Under the pieces are notes generated by a model, which saw only the letters and a list, made by a program, of their open reading frames with translations, was not told the origin of the DNA and made no database searches. A stretch of DNA of 14,757 nucleotides from Asterionellopsis glacialis (Eukaryota; Bacillariophyta; Plagiogrammaphyceae; Rhaphoneidales; Asterionellopsidaceae): positions 1 through 14,757 of the forward strand of contig WKLE02000388.1 of assembly GCA_014885115.2 (NCBI GenBank). Direction: 5' to 3'. This document shows, in pieces, positions 8,976-14,757 of this stretch; position 1 is the stretch's first letter; each line of letters opens with the position of its first letter. The position numbers and the translations under genes are program-made.

Positions 8976-10364
8976 ATACCAAATAACGTGACCCCTCTTC
9001 CTAACAAAAATACTACATCATCTGTATCTGTTTATACATCATCGCAACCACCCTCAGAAGTAAAATTAGTCTCCAAAACTGACAGAGAATCAGCAGTTAC
9101 AACTCTATGCATACATCAGCGCCTTTATCTACTCAGCAGCTATCCAGTTACTAATGAATTTGAAGAGAAACTAATTCATTTACCACAACTCAACACAGAA
9201 TGCACAGACTCCCTTGCACGAGATAAAATCAATAATCATTTTGATTCTATTTGCAAACAATAAAAATCCGGACACAATTATCTTGAGAAACTTACCTCTA
9301 TCCAAGACCTTGCTCATGCTGAAATATCTGCCCTAAAAAAACTTCACTTGGGTCAACTTTACAATACAAACTGAGCATCTTCAACTTCCTCCCAGAATAG
9401 AACATCATCAATCTCAGGGACAACCTAGAAGCCAATCAAGACAAACTTCTAAATACAGATAGTCCCAACTGCTGTCAACGCACAACAAAAATGAATATTT
9501 CAACTGTAAGATTGTCAGCTATTGATGACATCCTTTCTACAATTGAAAATCTTGACACTATTCTTCATTTTTACTTCAACCATTCAGATCAAAACTGTGT
9601 TCCCCTTATTACAAAATATATTCGCAGCCTTGCTGATATCATCAGTTCTTGCGGTTTTAATACTTGGTTCTCTTCTAACCAAAAAAAGTACCCTCACATA
9701 TCAGCCAGGCTTCTTACAACCAGTCTCCAAAATATACCCTCTGCACACATTGATGTTGCTTAGAATCAAACTTATCTCTGCTTCATTCAAAACAACAAAG
9801 ATCTTCCCTATGAAACCATCAAAAAACCATCTTTAGCCTATAATCTGCAAACTCCATGTTTGCATTGCCCAATCTTTTCCAGGCATCTTTTGCCACCTTA
9901 CTCAGCATGTACATCATGGGCAGAAAACTATCCTACAAGTGTCAGAAAACTTTGGACTGCCCTAATAATCCCTGTGATACCACATCCATGCAAAGCAATA
10001 ACACACCACCAGACAAAAAACTTGTGGTTATATCATCAATAGTAATAGAGGTACCCACATATCCTTTCCTTTCTGTCAAGAATACAACAAAAAACATTGT
10101 TTATATTTTGCATTAGAAGAAAAATCTTGTACTTGCAGATCCCAATGAAACATGCTTCACATACCTTACAGCAACATGGACCCTAACATGAAATCATCAA
10201 TCAACAACTACATCAACAATATGCAGGCATTTCATTGTTATCCGTCTACACATCTTCAGAAACTTAGCCATCAGATGCAACAAAATGATCAAATACTAGC
10301 TCCCAACAAAATAACCAATCCAACAACATCAAAACAAACAATACTCAAAAATGTAAGTTGTTGA
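8976..10364 (+). pseudogene. Decayed Gag-like gene with CCCH zinc-finger motif
   Basis: Successive + strand frames read like one protein. 8976-9263 has VKLVSKTDRESAVTTLCIHQ, LYLLSSYPVTNEFEEKL and SLARDKINNHFDSICKQ, continuing past TAA with HNYLEKLTSIQDLAHAEISA. 9491-9763 has STIENLDTILHFYFNH and LITKYIRSLADIISSCGFNT; past a TAG comes FIQNNKDLPYETIKKPSLAY. From 10023 the frame reads CGYIINSNRGTHISFPFCQE, then HCLYFALEEKSC, TCRSQ, TGA, NMLH. C-x9-C-x5-[TGA]-x3-H fits a CCCH zinc finger with the third Cys codon (10146-10148) turned into TGA. It then continues HIPYSNMDPNMKSSINNYIN. The mix of a helical region followed by a Cys/His finger suggests a retroelement capsid/nucleocapsid protein; that is inference from layout, not a recognised family. 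Several frameshifts and stops show it is dead. Confidence 0.45.
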
Positions 10365-11528
10365 CTACAATAATGACCAAAAATAACACATCTGGTTCAA
10401 CTATTTCAACCATCACCAACAAAACTTGAAAAACTAGACCACTGATTAGTACATCATGGACTCCCATTGATCCAACATGTAAAATAGATGAGGATCTTTT
10501 TCAATCAAACCCTAATATATCTTTTACAATAAAAAACCACTATCTCTAACACGTGCCCAAAAGAACATGTGTACTACTCAGGCAAGGCTACTGCCACCAC
10601 AAAGTACCAATAGTACTTCCAAGACAACCAATACCAAAAATACAACAGCTAAACATCCACTTAAACAGTCCTCAATGGCCAATATACCCCTATATATCAT
10701 CAAACCTAATATTTCTGTACCAAAACTACATCTTCACTACAATTAAGACCTTCAAAAAAATCAAATTCATCACAAAATACTTCACAATCCTCTTACCTTC
10801 CTTAACCACTGTTAATTACAACAACCACACTCCAACCACATAAAACATCATCTACACAACCTAAAGTTACATTTGCTACTGATAAATCAAATACATTAAA
10901 ACAAACACTAGGTAGGCATACATATCCATAAGCAACAAAACTTATGTCATTAAAATCAAAATTTGGCAAACTCTCTAAGCACCATAGCTACTTAGTCAAG
11001 ACAAACTTCTACCACATACTCCTACAAATCTTCAAATCACTAAATTGCACACAACAAGACCTACAAGTTTTTTTCCTCTCCATACCCAATTCCATACCAC
11101 TATAAAATGTTTGGCTTCAAACTACTACTGTTAAATTACAACCTTTACGCCAATACAATCTTTCATATAATAAACAAAAATTTATACCAATAAGAAGAAA
11201 TAATTTATTATTAGCATGCTATTTATTATTAGCATGCTCTATTCATTATGATCTAAATATTGATAATGCAATGCAATACCTTAGCCACAAAAAAACTACA
11301 TATCATACTTAAACTATGGTAACCACCCATCATTCAGCTAATATCCTGACCAAACAGCAAAAATACTAAACAAAGAAGACAAACATAACTACATAAAATT
11401 TTACCCAAATGGATACAATATTTTTACATTAATCATATAAACTGCCCTATGTTGCTAGTGTCAACGGTGGCACACCACAACAATCAGACAATCAACACAC
11501 AAAAGAAAAGAAGACTTTTATTTGGTGA
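10365..11528 (+). other. G-poor tail of the + strand element; no recognisable domain
   Basis: No gene can be named. Thr/Asn/Ser/Lys-rich frames appear, such as STSWTPIDPTCKIDEDLF (about 10450-10500) and KPNISVPKLHLHYN (about 10700-10745). From 10842 to TGA 11526-11528 one frame is interrupted only by six TAA codons, but in DNA this A-rich and G-poor about that many TAA are expected by chance, so it is not proof of coding. It contains AMQYLSHKKTTYHT and SANILTKQQKY, the latter faintly like the ADILTK signature at the end of Copia RNase H. A 14-base purine run at 11501-11514 sits where a polypurine tract would lie, but no LTR was seen. Confidence 0.3.
11203..11238. repeat. Perfect 18-bp tandem duplication
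   Basis: Two exact, adjacent copies of atttattattagcatgct at 11203-11220 and 11221-11238. The 18-base length keeps any reading frame. It looks like a recent local duplication inside the decayed + strand element. Confidence 0.95.
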
Positions 11529-11693
11529 CCAAAATTATGAGCTAGTTAAAGATTTAGTTTTATGCTGGAGAAATCCGTAAATTTAGTAAGAAGTAAATGT
11601 TCAGGAAATATTAGTAGATTTTAAAATGTGAGTCCGTCTGCTTGCCCAGGCATTATTCATCCATCCTCAAGAGTGTCCTACAGGGAGTGTACT
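11529..11693. other. Short spacer between the + strand element and the integrase end
   Basis: No gene. On the minus strand this is the DNA after the integrase stop and could include the start of a 3' LTR, but I could not find a matching second copy or clear TG...CA ends in the window. Confidence 0.4.
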
Positions 11694-12528
11694 TCATTTG
11701 CTTCCTGAGCTGTCCTGTGCGCGTTTGTAGTACCGTGTAACATGAGGGATATTAACTGTCTCTTCTATAATGCTGCTATGGATGCGCACAGTACCGTTTG
11801 TAAATACTTGAAGCACTTCATGAGGTCCTGTACAAGGATGGTCCATCTTGGGTATTATTTCTGGCTTCTCTAACGTAACTAGGTCACCTACAGAGTTTAC
11901 GTGGTGTTGCCAGTTATGATGTTTTCTTTGGTTATTGTTGTTGATTGAGGTTTGTTTCTTGTTATGGATACATGCCCAATTTGCTCTAAATGTAATTGGT
12001 AGTAACACGTCACATCCAAATACTAATTGTCTTGGTGTGGCTTCTAGTATAGTATGGTACGTACTGCGTATAGCCCACGCTATGGAACTAAGTATGTTTT
12101 CCCACAGTTCATCATATCCTATAGTAGGTGGATTCACTCATGTTGAGTGCAAGTAAGCAGTTACCTATAACTTGGTGTACGCGCTCTATGATACCACTTG
12201 ACCTGTTATTGTAAGTAGTAGTCAGCTTTTTACCAGGAAGAAAGTTTATCCATGTCTTTTTGAAGATACCTTTAAACTCTGAGCTGTTGTTGTATCCTAT
12301 GTACCTTGGTTGTGGAAACCGGCATAACCATGCAGAGTGGAATGCTTCTATTATGGTGTTAGCTGTTTTGTCTTTAAGTGCCTTGATTTTGAACCAGCCT
12401 GTGGTAGGATCTATCAGAGTAAGACATTGTAGTGTTCATGTGCCTGAATTGAACTTAATAGTATATTTTCTGATTAGGTCTATATGAACTCTTTCCCATT
12501 TCAGGATTTCAGCCTCTTTAGGAGGTAG
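11694..12528 (-). pseudogene. Ty3/Gypsy integrase core and C-terminus, inactivated
   Basis: The enzyme would join element DNA to the chromosome. Reading leftwards from 12528: LPPKEAEILKWERVHIDLI (first DDE Asp, 12478-12480), TGA 12436-12438, TLIDPTTGWFKIKALKDK, then EAFHSAWLCRFPQPRYIGYN. NSSEFKGIFKKTW follows, where the family has DNG.EFK: the second catalytic Asp is Asn (12289-12291). Then RSSGIIERVHQVIGN carries the Glu (12184-12186). A frameshift near 12137 leads into the 147-codon frame: IAWAIRSTYHTILEATPRQL, VFGCDVLLPITFRANW, VGDLVTLEKPEI and NGTVRIHSSIIEETVNIPHV, the usual C-terminal end. Neither a zinc-binding HHCC domain nor RNase H is readable above 12528, so the copy is truncated there. 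It is not in the same orientation as the Gypsy fragment at the left edge. Confidence 0.92.
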
Positions 12529-12531
12529 GTT

Positions 12532-12577
12532 GCTCTATGCCAGTGCGCACATTATTATGCCCTATGCCAGTAAGCAC
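12532..12577. repeat. Imperfect direct repeat at the integrase truncation point
   Basis: Two copies of a 19-base unit around ctatgccagt, at 12532-12550 and 12559-12577, match at 16 of 19 positions (27-base period). They begin four bases beyond the last readable integrase codon, so they mark the truncation edge. Confidence 0.7.
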
Positions 12578-12788
12578 GGCAGTTGGGTTACGACAATCAA
12601 CTCAGGGATTACACAAAAGACAAGAAAAGACTTGTTTGTTGGTAATGTAAATTAATTATAACTAGTTTAAAAGAATTCTATTATTTGTAATGTTTGATAA
12701 TTTGGAGGGAAGGTTAAGTAACCGGTAAAACCTCCATTAGTCAGCCAAACAGCCACGTAACAACATTCCTTGAGTGATGCTGATGTCA

Positions 12789-12860
12789 CAACAATCTGCC
12801 ATGTCATCATTGTCTATCCATCTCCAACAATCTGCCACTTCATCATTGTCTGTCCAACTG
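12789..12860. repeat. Two 36-bp tandem repeats
   Basis: Unit 1 at 12789-12824 and unit 2 at 12825-12860 match at 31 of 36 positions. In the frame of ATG 12777 they encode QQSAMSSLSIHL and QQSATSSLSVQL. The period is a multiple of three, so all frames repeat. Confidence 0.9.
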
Positions 12861-13370
12861 GCCCGTCTGTGCATGGATGTGGGTATTAGCACTATCATTA
12901 AGTATGCAAGGGATAGTACTCATTTAGTGAGGTGTAGTGCATTCTCCCCCATGATCAAGGTATGTGTGCAATTGCTTGCACTGAGAGCCCTGGTTTAGAT
13001 ATTGTCTTGAAGATGACTTACTAGGTAAGCATTCTACTGAAGAAATTCCATCTTCAGCAGTTCTGGTGGAGTACTGCACAGAATGCTGTAGCTTTGACAA
13101 GGGCAGAGTTGTAAGTACTGCGTCCTGTATTAAGCTCATACATTTTGTATGTTTTTGTACTCCATTTATATGTAGAATTTCTCCTATCATTATCTACAAT
13201 CTACAATGGCCTTATTAAATGTGTCTAATTAAAATCCTTCTTGAACCAAAAGCACCGGTTTTGCCCAGTAGGCTTATTTTTGTCCTCTGTACCTGTATTG
13301 TGTACAAATGTACTTGTAAATATACAGGCCCAATGCATTTGTATAATGGTTTTATTTAATGTTCTTATAT

Positions 13371-13450
13371 CTGTCCTACTCACTATTGTGTTCTGTTGCA
13401 GAACTAATGTCTGGCCTACTCACCTTTCGTGTTCAGCTCAGTTGCATTTG
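13371..13450. repeat. Degenerate 40-bp tandem repeat
   Basis: ctgtcctactcac (13371) and ctggcctactcac (13411) start two adjacent units, both followed by a similar gtgttc block with a one-base length difference. The similarity then fades. Probably an old local duplication. Confidence 0.6.
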
Positions 13451-13615
13451 ATATTGTGACTTAAATGTACTTGCTCTTCAGCATTATTATTGATATCCTT
13501 GTCGGATGCTACACCTATTTGGTAGTACTTACTGTACTCTGATTATTACATAGTTTGTTAGCTATAGTGTTTTCCATACTATTGCCAATGTTGGCATATG
13601 TATGTTCTTGCAGTG

Positions 13616-13635
13616 GATCCTACAATTGTAGGATC
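13616..13635. repeat. 20-bp perfect palindrome
   Basis: gatcctacaattgtaggatc equals its own reverse complement. It could form a small hairpin or be a dimeric protein site. The surrounding DNA gives no function. Confidence 0.95.
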
Positions 13636-14574
13636 TAATGCTATGGTTTATTGCTATGTTTGCATCTAGGTAATTATGTATGTAAATTTCTGTTGTTGTT
13701 GTGGTACTGATTCTGTTACACTATTTATCATTTACTATTGTACAGAGTGTAGATGTTACTCCCCCATGATCAAAGTGTCTGGATTCAGTATTAGCAAGCT
13801 TCCTGTAGAAGTGTCTACTTGGTGTAGGTCTCAACTATTTTTCTGGCCAAGTAAATGCCAGTGTTCAGATTGGATATTTAGATAGTTTGGTATTAATTTA
13901 ATATGGAATGATGTCATAGAATTTTTGAACAACCAAAATAGATTGTTAATGAACCTATGTTTCATTGCAACTTGTTATGATATATTTCTGGATTTGTGTT
14001 TTATATCATTTATTGTGAAGGATACATGTTACAAATTTTTCTTTATATAGAGAATTTTTGAACTGTGTATATTTGGTGATTACAAAATTTTGTATGGTTA
14101 AAGGTGTTTCCAGTTAGTTTGGTTTCTTATTTGCAGTAGTGATAACAATCTACTATCAATGTAGGTGAGAAATTTATAAGGAAGAGAGAAGCTTCCTTTC
14201 ATGTGAAGTTATGTGTTATTAGCCTGCAGTGTTTCTTCCCATTACTATCTTTCTAGAGTAGTTGTAAAATTTTATTTGATACTACTATTAGTTTGTAGTT
14301 AGACATTATTTTGTATTGGTGTTTTTATTATAAGGAACAATGCTCTTCATAGTACATTGAATAAGTATAAGAGTTGTATACAGTAGGTGTATGTATTTGT
14401 TTTTGTAGTATGATTATAATTGTACATATTGCCTTTCTGTGTTATACTGATATGTACACAAGGTTACAAAGGAACATTTGTTAGGTATCTGTTAGAGTAT
14501 TTAGATGTAAGTTTATTTGCAAGTATTTTTGGGGCATTGTAATCTGTAGACAACACTAGTGTCTACTCTACCAT

Positions 14575-14610
14575 GCACCTCATATGAGGTATATACCTCA
14601 TATGAGGTGC
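14575..14610. repeat. 36-bp perfect palindrome built from two smaller palindromes
   Basis: The left half is gcacctcatatgaggtat and the right half is its exact reverse complement. Each half contains the 14-bp palindrome acctcatatgaggt (14577-14590 and 14595-14608), so the site is two identical palindromes joined by four bases. The symmetry ends at 14574/14611 (t/t mismatch). An imperfect hairpin around acactagtgt lies about 15 bases to the left. A short ORF starts six bases to the right. Confidence 0.95.
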
Positions 14611-14615
14611 TTTTT

Positions 14616-14720
14616 ATGGGGGTCAGGTTCTCCAAAAAGCAAACACGTTTGCTGCAAGCCAAGGATACCATCGTGAAGAGCATTAAAAATAACTTTATGG
14701 TGGAGGAGCCCAAACTCTAA
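14616..14720 (+). CDS. Possible 34-residue basic peptide or gene fragment
   Basis: ATG 14616 opens 34 codons to TAA 14718-14720. It begins MGVRFSKKQTRLLQ and ends KNNFMVEEPKL, with the middle AKDTIVKSIKNN. It has 7 Lys and 2 Arg and could form a charged helix. Unlike the surrounding T/G-rich DNA, its codons are not dominated by Cys or Phe, which is the only hint of real coding. It lies directly after the 36-bp palindrome. I do not recognise it; it may be the end of a larger gene or chance. Confidence 0.2.
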   Translation: MGVRFSKKQTRLLQAKDTIVKSIKNNFMVEEPKL

Positions 14721-14757
14721 TTTTGGATTTTTTTTCGTGCATTTTCGTCTTGAAATT

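Larger units (their letters stand above)
12578..14574. other. T/G-rich DNA with Cys-rich scraps but no supported gene
   Basis: About 2 kb with no recognised domain on either strand. The + strand is T- and G-rich and poor in C, so translations are full of Cys, Val, Leu and Phe by composition. Pieces worth noting are the frame from ATG 12777 (MLMSQQSAMSSLSIHL), a frame around 13014-13215 with EYCTECCSFDKGRVV, and one at 13736-13885 with YCTECRCYSPMIKVSG. AAG|GTATGT at 12957-12965 resembles a 5' splice site. None of these makes a convincing gene model. Confidence 0.4.

Noticed and set aside
9522..9836. 104-codon + strand hydrophobic ORF
   Set aside because: It overlaps the 9491-9763 frame, which reads on past its stop into more protein-like sequence (FIQNNKDLPYETIKK). 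The hydrophobic bias is a frame effect.
1802..11528. LTRs bounding the + strand G-poor element
   Set aside because: No long match between 1802-2200 and 10900-11700 was seen by eye; a dot plot would be needed.
11497..12661. Possible repeat between the regions near 11497-11555 and 12610-12665 (both with acacaaaaga and an A-rich, then TTTG-rich run)
   Set aside because: The similarity is patchy and needs several gaps; it may reflect shared composition only.
12924..13190. 88-codon minus-strand ORF
   Set aside because: No recognisable motif. The Cys-rich + strand frames overlap it, and neither strand gives a gene model.
14513..14713. 66-codon minus-strand ORF starting with a hydrophobic, signal-peptide-like stretch
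   Set aside because: It starts at TTG rather than ATG and runs across the 36-bp palindrome, which produces a repeated SYEV peptide. Probably chance.
1..14757. A variant genetic code in which TAA, TAG or TGA is read through
   Set aside because: All three stop codons interrupt recognisable protein, frameshifts are also abundant, and catalytic residues are lost. Ordinary decay of mobile elements explains this better than recoding.

Overview
This window looks like transposon-rich nuclear DNA of a eukaryotic alga, most likely a diatom. That guess rests on the style of the reverse transcriptase (RNDATACYDRI, RVIHLYEADYN, FVDDSTG), the Ty3/Gypsy integrase (LIDPTTGWF, SGIIERVHQVIGN) and a Plavaka-like protein, all types I associate with diatom genomes. 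It was not checked against a database. The DNA is AT-rich. I see no intact host gene, tRNA, rRNA, CRISPR array or bacterial-style operon.

Layout, left to right. (1) 2-224, +: a broken end of a Ty3/Gypsy reverse transcriptase/RNase H. (2) About 366-1801, -: a decayed gene resembling Plavaka-type DDE transposases, with two Asp-containing motifs and a CxxC. (3) 1802-3404, +: very G-poor DNA ending in a 191-codon unrecognised ORF. (4) About 3421-8872, -: a 5.4 kb non-LTR retrotransposon (LINE). Its order is coiled-coil N-terminus, APE-type endonuclease, linker, reverse transcriptase, thumb and RNase H. It is broken by several frameshifts and stops. (5) About 8976-11528, +: G-poor DNA again, with decayed Gag-like reading frames and a CCCH-type zinc finger whose third Cys position is TGA. 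(6) 11694-12528, -: the integrase end of another Ty3/Gypsy element, with its second catalytic Asp changed to Asn. (7) 12529-14757: no recognisable gene; small tandem repeats, Cys-rich translated scraps, a 20-bp perfect palindrome and a 36-bp perfect palindrome.

How it fits together: segments 3 and 5 share orientation and the same strong G depletion on the + strand, and segment 4 sits between them in the opposite orientation. The simplest reading is that the LINE inserted into an older + strand element; I could not find a target-site duplication by eye. The coding strand of the LINE and of the integrase fragment is also A/C-rich, so base-composition skew flips at each element border. Nothing here works as a pathway. 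The interest lies in element nesting, strand-biased composition, the pattern of lesions and the palindromes. I did not find a convincing undescribed biological system.
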